Source: Erythrobacteraceae bacterium | Lineage (GTDB): Bacteria; Pseudomonadota; Alphaproteobacteria; Sphingomonadales; Sphingomonadaceae | DNA: 64,000 bases | Assembly: GCA_027489065.1 (NCBI GenBank) | Contig: JAIYAM010000041.1 | Span: forward strand, 1-64,000 | Reading direction: 5' to 3' | Notes under the pieces: model-generated | What the model was told of the DNA's origin: nothing | Seen by the model: only the letters and a program-made list of their open reading frames with translations | Databases searched by the model: none | Shown here: positions 8,318 to 16,158 of the stretch, piece by piece | Numbering within the stretch: position 1 is the stretch's first letter | Layout of the letters: every line of letters starts with the position of its first letter | Made by a program: the position numbers and the translations under genes

Positions 8318-10858
8318 ATGAATGTCCGTCTGCTTCTTGCCTCCGGCGCGGCGCTCGGCGCCATCGCGCTCGCTGCACCCGCTTCTGCGCAGAGCGCTCC
8401 CGCCGCTGACGAGGCTGCCCAGACCGAGGGCGAGGGCGGCATCATCGTCACTGCGCGCCGTCAGTCGGAAACGCTTGCGGAAGTTCCCGCCTCGGTCACC
8501 GTCTTCACGGCCGAGACCCTCGCCAAGACGGGCGTGCAGCGCGCCGACGAATTCATCCAGCTCACCCCCGGCGTGACGATCGTGACCGGCACCGCGGAAG
8601 CCGGCGATACCCAGATCAACATTCGCGGCATCAACGGCGCGCGCGATGCGGAAAGCTCCGTGGCGTTGGTGGTCGACGGGATCCTCAAGACCAACACCGC
8701 CCAGCTCAACCAGAACCAGGGCACGCTGCGCCAGGTCGAAATCCTCAAGGGCCCGCAGGGCGCGCTCTACGGCCGCAACGCCGCGGCCGGCGCGATCGTG
8801 ATGCAGACGCTGAAGCCGGGCGACCGTCTCGAAGGCGGCGTGCTGGTGCGCGCGGCGCAGGACAACACCTATCTTGCCAACGGCTACATCTCCACGCCGG
8901 TCGGGGAGAGCGCGGGTCTCGTGCTCTCGGGCAATTACTCGACCACCGACGGCTTCTTCCGCAACCGCTTCCTCGGCAATTCCAAGACGGTCGACGATCA
9001 GGAAGTATGGGGCGTCGACGGGCGCTTCGTGGCCGAGATCGGCCCCGATACCGAAGTCGACGTCAAGGCGCGCTACGCCAAGTTGAGCGGCGCCTCGATC
9101 AACTTCAACGCCAGTTTCCACCTGGTGAACTTCGCCGCCTTCAACCCGGCCTTCTTCGAGGACGTCAACAAGCATCCCTTCGCCTATTACTCGAACATCC
9201 GTCCGACCAACGATCAGACGACCTTCGAGACCTCGGCCAAGATCGAGCACAAGTTCGAGGGCGCAACGCTCACCGCGTGGGTGCTCTACAGCGACGTCGA
9301 CCAGTCGCTGACCGCCGACGGCACGTCGGCCGACTTCGCGCGCTTCACCTTCCCGGGCGCGACCCCGGCTTCGGTCGCCGCGGCCAATGCCTGCGCGGCG
9401 TCGACCTTGCAGCTGGCCGGCTTTCCGCTCAACCAGCCGACCTTCATCGGCACGAGCCCGGTTCCTTTCATCTTCAACCCGGCCACCGGATCGACCTTCG
9501 GCGCCTACAGCCCGACCACCTGCGACGGGACCCAGTTTCAGTCGCGCCAGCAGAAGGACATCAGCGGCGAGATCCGGCTGTCCTCGAACGGTGACGGGCC
9601 GATCAACTGGCAGGTCGGCACCTATTACCTGCACATCGACCGCGAGGTCGGGGTAAGCATCGGCGCGGACCTCGGTCGCGGGATCATTCCGCGGCTGTAC
9701 AATGCGCCGGGAACCGACAACCCGACGACCCAGCTCTACAACGACGGCTTCAAGACCGATGTCTACGCGGTCTTCGCGGCCGCCGACGGCGATCTCACCG
9801 ATCGCCTCAACCTCTCGGTTGCGGGCCGTTACGACATCGAAGACCGCCAGGTGCGCAGCCTCGTTCCGGCGGTGCGCGATCCGATCACCGGCGGCCCGAT
9901 CAACCCCGGCCAGGCGGTGGTGGGCGGCGTCGTCCAGCCGATCGGACCGCAGTCGGAGACCTTCAAGCAGTTCCAGCCCAAGATCTCGCTGCGCTACGAG
10001 CTGACCGACGACATCAACTTCTACGGCAACTGGGGCGTCGGCTTCAAATCGGGCGGGTTCAACAACCAGGGCTCGGCGGCGATCGTCAATTCGGCGTTCA
10101 ACCAGTTCATCGGCACCAACGTGCTGATCAACGACAAGTACCGCAAGGAAGTCTCGAGCGCCTTCGAGGCGGGGGTCAAGGGCTCGTTCCTGGACGGCAA
10201 GGTCAATTTCGACCTCGCGGGATACTACACCAGCGTCGAGGACATGCAGTTCTTCGAGTTCTTCGTCGGCGGCTTCGGCCTGCTGCGCGTGGTTTCGAAC
10301 ATCGACAAGGTCGAGGTCTACGGGGGCGAGCTCAACCTCAATGCCGAGATCGTCAAGGGCTGGTCGGTGTTCGCTTCGGGCAATGTCACCGGCAGCGAGA
10401 TCAAGCAGAACGCCTCGCGCCCCGGCACGGTCGGCAACAAGTCGCCTTATACCTCCGATTACACGATCAACCTCGGCACCCAGCTCGATCTGCCGGTGAC
10501 CGACAGCGTCGACTTCGTCACCCGCGCGGATTACCGCATCACCGGGCCGACATGGTTCCACACGCTCCAGAACGACACCAACCCCACGCTGTTCACCGGC
10601 TTGCTACCCACCTCGACCGTGGCGCTCCCGGCCTCCTTTGGCCTGGCCGACTACTCGGTGGCACAGCGCGATACCTTTGCGGTCATGGACCTGCGGGTCG
10701 GGTTCGAGGGCGAGACATGGTCGGTGATCGCCTATGCCGACAACCTCTTCAACGAGAAGTACCTCAACGAGGTGATCACCGCGGTCGAGTTCGGCGGTTC
10801 GTTCATCTCGCCCGGCGGGCGTCAGCGGTTCGGAGTGGAGCTCGGTTACAAGTTCTGA
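8318..10858 (+). CDS. TonB-dependent outer-membrane receptor
   Basis: 846 residues. A signal peptide ends at APASAQS (about residue 25), then an N-terminal GGIIVTARRQSETLAEVPASVTVFT plug start, LKGPQGALYGRNAAAGAIVM in the plug, and a large beta barrel closing with FGVELGYKF, whose terminal Phe is typical. The ATG at 8318 has AGGAG nine bases upstream. It takes up a substrate too large or scarce for porins, using TonB energy. Sharing the TTGTATACAA operator with the hyuAB operon suggests that it imports that pathway's substrate. It lacks an obvious siderophore context. A terminator follows at 10880-10921. Confidence 0.95.
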   Translation: MNVRLLLASGAALGAIALAAPASAQSAPAADEAAQTEGEGGIIVTARRQSETLAEVPASVTVFTAETLAKTGVQRADEFIQLTPGVTIVTGTAEAGDTQINIRGINGARDAESSVALVVDGILKTNTAQLNQNQGTLRQVEILKGPQGALYGRNAAAGAIVMQTLKPGDRLEGGVLVRAAQDNTYLANGYISTPVGESAGLVLSGNYSTTDGFFRNRFLGNSKTVDDQEVWGVDGRFVAEIGPDTEVDVKARYAKLSGASINFNASFHLVNFAAFNPAFFEDVNKHPFAYYSNIRPTNDQTTFETSAKIEHKFEGATLTAWVLYSDVDQSLTADGTSADFARFTFPGATPASVAAANACAASTLQLAGFPLNQPTFIGTSPVPFIFNPATGSTFGAYSPTTCDGTQFQSRQQKDISGEIRLSSNGDGPINWQVGTYYLHIDREVGVSIGADLGRGIIPRLYNAPGTDNPTTQLYNDGFKTDVYAVFAAADGDLTDRLNLSVAGRYDIEDRQVRSLVPAVRDPITGGPINPGQAVVGGVVQPIGPQSETFKQFQPKISLRYELTDDINFYGNWGVGFKSGGFNNQGSAAIVNSAFNQFIGTNVLINDKYRKEVSSAFEAGVKGSFLDGKVNFDLAGYYTSVEDMQFFEFFVGGFGLLRVVSNIDKVEVYGGELNLNAEIVKGWSVFASGNVTGSEIKQNASRPGTVGNKSPYTSDYTINLGTQLDLPVTDSVDFVTRADYRITGPTWFHTLQNDTNPTLFTGLLPTSTVALPASFGLADYSVAQRDTFAVMDLRVGFEGETWSVIAYADNLFNEKYLNEVITAVEFGGSFISPGGRQRFGVELGYKF

Positions 10859-10921
10859 TCCCGTCCGGGATCATGAAGGAGCGCGCGGGGTTTGCGACCC
10901 TCCCCGCGCGCTTTCCTTTTT
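10856..10921 (+). terminator. Rho-independent terminator after the receptor
   Basis: Two hairpins follow each other. TGATCCCG and CGGGATCA (10856-10873) form an 8-base perfect stem that includes the stop codon. GCGCGCGGGG (10881-10890) pairs with CCCCGCGCGC (10902-10911) and is followed by TTTCCTTTTT. The second hairpin with its T tract is a strong terminator for the plus strand. It separates the receptor from the convergent beta-propeller gene that ends at 10929. Confidence 0.85.
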
Positions 10922-10928
10922 CTGCGCT

Positions 10929-11921
10929 TCAGGGCGCCGGCGTCGCGGGTGGCGCAGCCTTCGCAGGCGGGCTCCACCACGACAGCGTCTGGTTGTCGTG
11001 AGCCGAGGTCCACACGCCCTTGGGCGTCCAGCGCAGCGCGCCGCTGCCCACGGCCGGCCCCATGCGGGCGCGGATCTTGAGCGTCGCGGGGTCGATCACC
11101 ACCATGGTCTGAACGTCGGTGGTGCGCAGCCACACCGCGCCGTCGCCGGTGTCGATGTCGCCCCATTTGAGGTTGTCGCCGACCTTGGTGCGGCCCGAGA
11201 TGGCAAGGCTCGCCGGATCGACCTTGGCGACCGTGCCGTCGCCCTGTTCCTGCACCCACACCGCGCCTTCGCCAGCCGCGAGGAAGCCCGGGGTGTCGCC
11301 CAGTTGCGTCGTGCCGGTCACCGCGTTGGTGGCGGGGTCGATCTTCTGAAGCAGCTTGCCCTCGCTCGACACCGCCCACACGGCATCGAAGCCCCAGGCG
11401 AGGTACCAGGTCTCGGGCACGACGCTGACGGTCGCGACGATGCTGTTCGTGGCCGGGTCGATCCGTGCGACCTTGCCTTCGGGGTCGCTGGGCACCCACA
11501 CCGACCCCGCGCCGGCGATCACGTTGGTTTCTCCCTTGGGATTGGCGAGGCCGGTCGCGATCTTCGCCTCGACCGCGGCGGTCTTGAGGTTGATGCGCCA
11601 CACCTCGCCGCCCTTGCAATTGGCGACCCACAGCGATCCCGCGGCAATCGCCATCGTGCCGCAGGGGCGCGGGACTTCGGCCGAGGCGCGCTTGCCGGTC
11701 GTCGACCACTGCTCGACCCGCCCGTCGTTCGTGACCCAGGCCGTGTCGCCGTCGATGGCGATGAAGTCGGCAAAGCCGGGCACTTTCATCGCGTTTTCGG
11801 AAAGGTCGGGCACAGGCCCCACGGCATCGTCGGGCGGCGGACCCTGCTCGGCAGAGCAGGACGCGGCGCCGAGCGTGGCGGCGAGGGCAAGGGCCAGCGG
11901 ACGGGCAGCTGCAGGCTTCAT
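10929..11921 (-). CDS. Beta-propeller lipoprotein of unknown function
   Basis: 330 residues. The N-terminus MKPAAARPLALALAATLGAASC is a lipoprotein signal with lipobox Cys near residue 22. About six repeats follow, each with a core like GSVWVPSDPEGKVARIDPATN or GAVWVQEQGDGTVAKVDPAS, which is the pattern of YVTN/Vgb-type beta propellers. The ATG at 11921 matches the signal peptide; longer starts add residues with no signal character. It is transcribed away from the ABC transporter and shares its intergenic region and NikR-like operator, so it may belong to the same regulon. Its role could be ligand binding or sensing in the periplasm, but no enzyme motif is visible. Confidence 0.82.
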   Translation of the reverse strand: MKPAAARPLALALAATLGAASCSAEQGPPPDDAVGPVPDLSENAMKVPGFADFIAIDGDTAWVTNDGRVEQWSTTGKRASAEVPRPCGTMAIAAGSLWVANCKGGEVWRINLKTAAVEAKIATGLANPKGETNVIAGAGSVWVPSDPEGKVARIDPATNSIVATVSVVPETWYLAWGFDAVWAVSSEGKLLQKIDPATNAVTGTTQLGDTPGFLAAGEGAVWVQEQGDGTVAKVDPASLAISGRTKVGDNLKWGDIDTGDGAVWLRTTDVQTMVVIDPATLKIRARMGPAVGSGALRWTPKGVWTSAHDNQTLSWWSPPAKAAPPATPAP

Positions 11922-12011
11922 GTGAGGCGGCCTTTCATGCGGGCGCAGGGGCCGACCCCGCACCCCCATGCACGGGCGCCGCATCCGCTGCTGACAGGAA
12001 CAATCTCTCTT

Positions 12012-12039
12012 ATATTACGTTTGCAATCAATCGTAATAT
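12012..12039. promoter_or_regulatory. NikR-like operator, site 1
   Basis: ATATTACG at 12012-12019 and CGTAATAT at 12032-12039 are perfect inverted arms. Written as TATTAC-N14-GTAATA, the same arms with the same spacing recur at 14769-14794. Two six-base arms at a wide fixed spacing are the form of NikR operators. It sits midway between the divergent beta-propeller and transporter genes and could control both. Confidence 0.75.
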
Positions 12040-12099
12040 TCGGGTGGACAAATGCCCCGCACGGGCAGATGTTCGCAGCCGCAACATCGGGGACGAATC

Positions 12100-13185
12100 A
12101 TGCTCCATCTGGCCAAACGCGCAAGCCTGTTCCTCCTCCTCGCCTGCGCGCTGCTGGTAAGCGCCTGTTCGGGCGGCGAGGACGAGGCCGCCGCACCCCG
12201 CACCGAGTTCGACATCGGCTGGTCGATCTATGCCGGGTGGATGCCCTGGCCCTATGCCGAGCAGGCCGGCATCGTGAAGAAGTGGGGCGACAAGTACGGC
12301 ATCACGATGCGCTTCGTGCAGGTCAACGACTACATCGAGAGCGTCAACCAGTACACGGCGGGCAAGCTCGACGGGGTGACGGTCGCCAACATGGACGCGC
12401 TGACCATCCCGGCGGCGGGCGGCAAAGACACCTCCGCGATCATCCTCGGCGACTATTCGAACGGTAATGACGCGGTGCTGCTGAAGGGGTCGGACAGTGT
12501 CGCGGGGATCAAGGGCCGGCAGGTCTACCTCGCCGAGCTGTCGGTCTCGCATTACCTGCTGGCGCGCGCGCTCGAAAAGAATGCGCTGAAGCTCACCGAC
12601 GTGAAGACGGTGAACACCTCCGACGCCGATATTGCCGCCGCCTTCGGCGCGCCCGATGTCACCGCGGCGGTGGCGTGGAACCCGCAGGTCACGACCATGA
12701 AGGGCGTCCCCGGCGCGAAGGCCGTGTTCACCTCGGCCGATATCCCGGGCGAGATCCTCGATCTGATGGTGGTCGACACCAAGGTGCTCGCCGCCAATCC
12801 CAATCTCGGCAAGGCGCTCGCCGGGATCTGGTTCGAGACGATGACGCTGATGGCGAAGCAGGACGCGGAAGGGGCTGCGGCGCGGGCGGCGATGGCGAAG
12901 CTCGCGGGAACCGATGCACAGGCCTTCGAGGGTCAGCTTGCGACCACTTTCCTCTACACCGATCCCAAGGCAGCGGTCGCGGCGATGGCCTCGCCCGATC
13001 TCGTCACCACCATGACCCGCGTGCGCGATTTCAGCTTTGCCCAAGGCCTGTTCGGCCAGGGCGCGCGATCGGCCGATGCGGTGGGGATGAGTTTCCCGGG
13101 CGGCAAGACGCTCGGCGACAAGGCGGCGATCACGCTGCGCTTCGATCCGACTTACATGCAGCTCGCCGCCGACGGGAAATTGTAA
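12100..13185 (+). CDS. ABC transporter substrate-binding lipoprotein (urea-carboxylase-region type)
   Basis: 361 residues. MLHLAKRASLFLLLACALLVSAC is a lipoprotein signal with lipobox LVSAC (Cys near residue 23). The mature protein begins FDIGWSIYAGWMPWPYAEQAG, a NitT/TauT-type periplasmic fold, and has TAGKLDGVTVANMDAL, typical of binding proteins found beside urea/guanidine carboxylase genes. The chosen ATG at 12100 starts right at the signal peptide; an upstream in-frame ATG would bury it. The permease follows four bases after the stop. In this context guanidine, urea or a related cation is the likely ligand. That is an inference from neighbours. Confidence 0.9.
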   Translation: MLHLAKRASLFLLLACALLVSACSGGEDEAAAPRTEFDIGWSIYAGWMPWPYAEQAGIVKKWGDKYGITMRFVQVNDYIESVNQYTAGKLDGVTVANMDALTIPAAGGKDTSAIILGDYSNGNDAVLLKGSDSVAGIKGRQVYLAELSVSHYLLARALEKNALKLTDVKTVNTSDADIAAAFGAPDVTAAVAWNPQVTTMKGVPGAKAVFTSADIPGEILDLMVVDTKVLAANPNLGKALAGIWFETMTLMAKQDAEGAAARAAMAKLAGTDAQAFEGQLATTFLYTDPKAAVAAMASPDLVTTMTRVRDFSFAQGLFGQGARSADAVGMSFPGGKTLGDKAAITLRFDPTYMQLAADGKL

Positions 13186-13189
13186 TCCG

Positions 13190-14005
13190 ATGCGCTGGGT
13201 GACGGCGGTTCCCGGGCGGCGCGGTGCCTTCCTGCTCGGGGCCGCGCCGCTGCTGGTGCTGGCACTCGGCTATGTCATCGCGTCGGCCGCCCGCCATTCC
13301 GGCAACGCCGCCGACAAGATCCTGCCGCTACCCAGCGCGATGGTCTCGGCGATGGCCGGGCTGGTGTTCGAGCAGGACCGGCTTTCGGGCCAATACCTGT
13401 TCTGGGCCGATACGCTGGCGAGCCTCGGGCGGCTGGCTGCGGGGCTCGGGATCGCGACGCTGTCGGCTCTTCTGGTCGGCCTCGTCCTCGGCGCGCTGCC
13501 GCGAGTGCGCGCCACGCTCGGGCCTCTGGTGACCGCCATTGCGGTGATCCCGCCGATCGCACTCCTGCCGATCCTGTTCATCACTTTCGGCCTCGGGGAG
13601 ACGGCGAAGGTGGCGCTCATCGTAATCGGCATCGCGCCTTTCATGATCCGTGACCTTGCCGGGCACATAGCGGCCCTCCCGCGCGAGCAGGTCATCAAGG
13701 CCCTGACGCTGGGCGCGAATTCCTGGGGCGTGGTGCTGCGCGTCGCGCTTCCGCAGGCGCTGCCCCGGCTGTTCGAGGGCTTGCGCCTCTCGCTCGGGCC
13801 GGCGTGGGTGTTCCTGATCTCGGCCGAGGCGATCGCGGCCGACGTCGGCCTTGGCTACCGCATCTTCCTCGTGCGCCGATACCTCGCGATGGACGTGATC
13901 ATTCCTTACGTGGCGTGGATCGCGCTGCTCGCGGTGGCAATGGACCTTGCCCTGTCGCGCTCGAGCCGCCGCTTGTTCGGCTGGGCCCACGGGGCGGCGC
14001 GCTGA
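13190..14005 (+). CDS. ABC transporter permease, NitT/TauT type
   Basis: 271 residues with about six membrane helices, starting after LLGAAPLLVLALGYVIASA. The cytoplasmic EAA-like loop is ALTLGANSWGVVLRVALPQALPRL, typical of SsuC/TauC permeases, and GPAWVFLISAEAIAADVGLGY is also family-typical. The ATG follows the binding-protein stop by four bases, and the stop overlaps the ATPase start (TGATG). It forms the membrane channel of the three-gene importer. Confidence 0.93.
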   Translation: MRWVTAVPGRRGAFLLGAAPLLVLALGYVIASAARHSGNAADKILPLPSAMVSAMAGLVFEQDRLSGQYLFWADTLASLGRLAAGLGIATLSALLVGLVLGALPRVRATLGPLVTAIAVIPPIALLPILFITFGLGETAKVALIVIGIAPFMIRDLAGHIAALPREQVIKALTLGANSWGVVLRVALPQALPRLFEGLRLSLGPAWVFLISAEAIAADVGLGYRIFLVRRYLAMDVIIPYVAWIALLAVAMDLALSRSSRRLFGWAHGAAR

Positions 14006-14799
14006 TGGCGTTTCTCGCGCTCAAGAACATCTGGGTCGAATATGGCGAGAAGGTCGTGCTCGAGCGCATCTCGCTCGACATCGACGAGGGCGCCTTCGTC
14101 TCGATCATCGGGCCTTCGGGGGCGGGCAAGAGCAGCCTGCTGCGGGTGATCCTCGGGCAGGAAGTGCCGACACGCGGAACGATCAGCCTGGAGGGCGCAG
14201 CCTTGCCGGCAGAGTGCGGGCCGGACCGCGGGGTGGTGTTCCAGCGCTATTCGGTCTTCCCCCACCTGACGGTGCTCGGCAACGTGCTGCTTGGCCTGGA
14301 ATTCGCCGCCGCGCCCTTTGCCGCGCGCCTGTTCGGGAGCGCGCGGCGCGCCGCCATTGCCGAAGCCGAGGCGATGCTCGAATCCGTCGGGTTGGCGGAT
14401 GCGAAGGACCTCTACCCTGCGCAGATGTCGGGCGGGATGCAGCAGCGCCTCGCCATCGCGCAGGCGCTCATCAAGCGGCCGCGCATCCTGCTCCTCGACG
14501 AACCCTTCGGCGCGCTCGATCCCGGCATTCGCGCCGACATGCACGGCCTCATCACCCGGCTGTGGCGCGAGCACGGGCTGACCATCATCATGGTCACCCA
14601 CGATATCAAGGAGGCCTTCGGCCTCGGCACCCGCGTGCTCACGCTCGACAAGCGCCGCCACGATCCGCACGCCCCGCACCGCTACGGCGCAGGCGTGGTC
14701 TACGACCTCGCGCTGACCCGCAAGGAAAGCGCTCACGCGCTGCCCCCGATCCCGGCGGAGGCTGCGGGTATTACGATTGACACGATAGGTAATAACTGA
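14005..14799 (+). CDS. ABC transporter ATPase, NitT/TauT type
   Basis: 264 residues. Walker A is GPSGAGKSS, the signature motif is MSGGMQQRLAIAQAL, Walker B is ILLLDEPFGALD and the switch histidine is in IIMVTHDIKEA. The C-terminal tail after LTLDKRRHDPH is short and not a known regulatory domain. The ATG overlaps the permease stop by one base. The last codons contain a TATTAC-N14-GTAATA operator (14769-14794), so a promoter for the following regulator-catabolic operon probably lies within this gene. Confidence 0.95.
   Translation: MAFLALKNIWVEYGEKVVLERISLDIDEGAFVSIIGPSGAGKSSLLRVILGQEVPTRGTISLEGAALPAECGPDRGVVFQRYSVFPHLTVLGNVLLGLEFAAAPFAARLFGSARRAAIAEAEAMLESVGLADAKDLYPAQMSGGMQQRLAIAQALIKRPRILLLDEPFGALDPGIRADMHGLITRLWREHGLTIIMVTHDIKEAFGLGTRVLTLDKRRHDPHAPHRYGAGVVYDLALTRKESAHALPPIPAEAAGITIDTIGNN
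14769..14794. promoter_or_regulatory. NikR-like operator, site 2
   Basis: TATTAC at 14769-14774 and GTAATA at 14789-14794 repeat the arms and the exact 14-base spacing of site 1. The site overlaps the last codons of the ATPase gene and ends 17 bases before the ATG of the NikR-like gene. It probably serves autoregulation and control of the guanidine operon. Confidence 0.75.
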
Positions 14800-14811
14800 A
14801 ATGCCCAGCTC

Positions 14812-15303
14812 ATGACCTCCCCCGAACCCTCCCGGCCCGAACCAGCAAGATTGGCTCGACTCTCCATGAGTCTCCCGGCCGAGCTGTTCCGCCAGCTCGA
14901 CATGATGGTGGAAGAGCGCGGTCTGCCGTCGCGTTCGCAGCTGATCGCCGAGCTGATCCGCCATGCGCTCGCCGAGCACGAGGCGCTGACCCGCCCGGAC
15001 GAGACGCTCGCGGGCACCGTCACGATCGTCTACACGGGCGGCGGCGGGAGGGTGCGCCAGCAGCTCGCCGAAACGCAGACCGCCTACCTCAAGGAAGTGA
15101 TCTCCTCGCAGCACGTCTTCCTCGAGGAGGACCAGTCGCTCGAAGTGCTGCTGGTGCAGGGTCCGGCAGTGCGGCTCAAGCAGCTGTGCGACGCACTTCG
15201 GGCGATCCGCGGCGTGCAGCAATTGCAGCTCGTCACCACCACAGCGCTGCTCCCGCCGCTGCACGAACAGGACGTGCTCCCGGCGCAGGAGGCCGCCGAA
15301 TGA
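14812..15303 (+). CDS. NikR-like ribbon-helix-helix regulator lacking most nickel ligands
   Basis: 163 residues. A CopG/NikR ribbon-helix-helix domain (about 14-56) has RLSMSLPAELFRQLDMMVEERG and SRSQLIAELIRHAL. An ACT-like C-terminal domain (about 66-150) follows. I aligned it without gaps to E. coli NikR recalled from memory. Ligand His87 is kept as His101, but His76 becomes Thr90, His89 becomes Phe103 and Cys95 becomes Ser109. Canonical square-planar nickel binding is therefore unlikely. It is the first gene of the guanidine operon, with an operator 17 bases upstream and its stop overlapping the next start. The effector may be guanidine, urea or another metal; none is shown. Confidence 0.88.
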   Translation: MTSPEPSRPEPARLARLSMSLPAELFRQLDMMVEERGLPSRSQLIAELIRHALAEHEALTRPDETLAGTVTIVYTGGGGRVRQQLAETQTAYLKEVISSQHVFLEEDQSLEVLLVQGPAVRLKQLCDALRAIRGVQQLQLVTTTALLPPLHEQDVLPAQEAAE

Positions 15304-16136
15304 GCGGAACCCCCGATCTCACGCTTGGCGATCCCAAAGCCGCCCGCGATCACGCCCGCGCGCAAGGCGGGACGCGGGTCGAGACCATGCCGGTGCTCCC
15401 CCCGGTGGCCGATGACCTGCCCGAGGGCGTGGCGGGGCAGGACCTCGTCTGGGAAGAAACCCTGGCGCCCGGCGGCTACGCCTCGCGGCGGCTGGCGCGG
15501 GGCACGCGGCTCAGGCTGATCGACAAGGCGGGCGATGCCTGCGCCAGCCTCAACATCTTCAACGCCGAGATGCCGACCGAGCGGCTGAACGTCGCCGACA
15601 CGGTCAAGGTCCAGTGGAACGCCTATCTGGGCGCGGGCAAGTTGCTGCTCTCCGACATGGGCCGGGTGATGGCGAGCATCCTCGCAGACAGCGCGGGGAC
15701 GCACGACACCTTCTGCGGCGTCTCCAATGCGGCGAGCAACGCACGGAAATATGGCGAGGGCCGCAACTCCGGCGCCTTCCCCAGCGGTCGCGACCGGCTG
15801 ATCCTCGGCGCGGCCAAGCACGGGCTGACGCGGCGCGATGTCCACCCTTGCGTGAACCTCTTCAAGGGCACGAAAATCGAGGAGGGCGGGGCGATCACGC
15901 CGATCATCGGGCCCTTCGCGCCGGGCCGCGAGGTGCTGCTGCGGTTCGAGATGGACGTGATCCTCGTGATCGCCAACTGCCCCCACGTGCTCGACCCGCG
16001 CGCCGAGTGGAACTCCACCCCGCTGCGCGCGACCGCATGGCGCGGCGCCATCACGCCCGAGGCCGACCCGGTGCGCAATGCCTCGCCCGAGGGACTGCGC
16101 GCCTTCCTCAATACCGAGGACCACTACCGCCGTTGA
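15300..16136 (+). CDS. Carboxyguanidine deiminase-type subunit (UAAP1-like, DUF1989)
   Basis: 278 residues of the DUF1989 family, formerly called urea-amidolyase-associated protein 1. Conserved features are ETLAPGGYASRRLARGTRLRL, DKAGDACASLNIFN, HDTFCGVSN, HPCVNLFKG and NCPHVLD; the Cys and His residues are candidate metal ligands. The ATG at 15300 overlaps the regulator stop (ATGA) and has AGGAGG seven bases upstream, which fixes the start. Such proteins beside a guanidine carboxylase form CgdAB, which deiminates carboxyguanidine to allophanate and ammonia. Which of the two genes corresponds to CgdA is assumed from order only. Confidence 0.85.
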   Translation: MSGTPDLTLGDPKAARDHARAQGGTRVETMPVLPPVADDLPEGVAGQDLVWEETLAPGGYASRRLARGTRLRLIDKAGDACASLNIFNAEMPTERLNVADTVKVQWNAYLGAGKLLLSDMGRVMASILADSAGTHDTFCGVSNAASNARKYGEGRNSGAFPSGRDRLILGAAKHGLTRRDVHPCVNLFKGTKIEEGGAITPIIGPFAPGREVLLRFEMDVILVIANCPHVLDPRAEWNSTPLRATAWRGAITPEADPVRNASPEGLRAFLNTEDHYRR

Positions 16137-16158
16137 CCTCTCTCCCGGAAGCAAGACC

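Noticed and set aside
8003-10561. An 852-residue open frame opposite the TonB-dependent receptor
   Set aside because: It is a shadow of the GC-rich receptor gene, with a composition of Arg, Val, Glu and Asp typical of antisense frames and no family motif.
12040-12099. A guanidine-I riboswitch before the transporter
   Set aside because: Only about 60 bases separate the operator from the start codon and I saw none of the conserved riboswitch segments.
14812-15303. Calling the regulator a nickel-responsive NikR
   Set aside because: Three of the four nickel ligands are replaced, and no nickel transporter, urease or hydrogenase gene is near.
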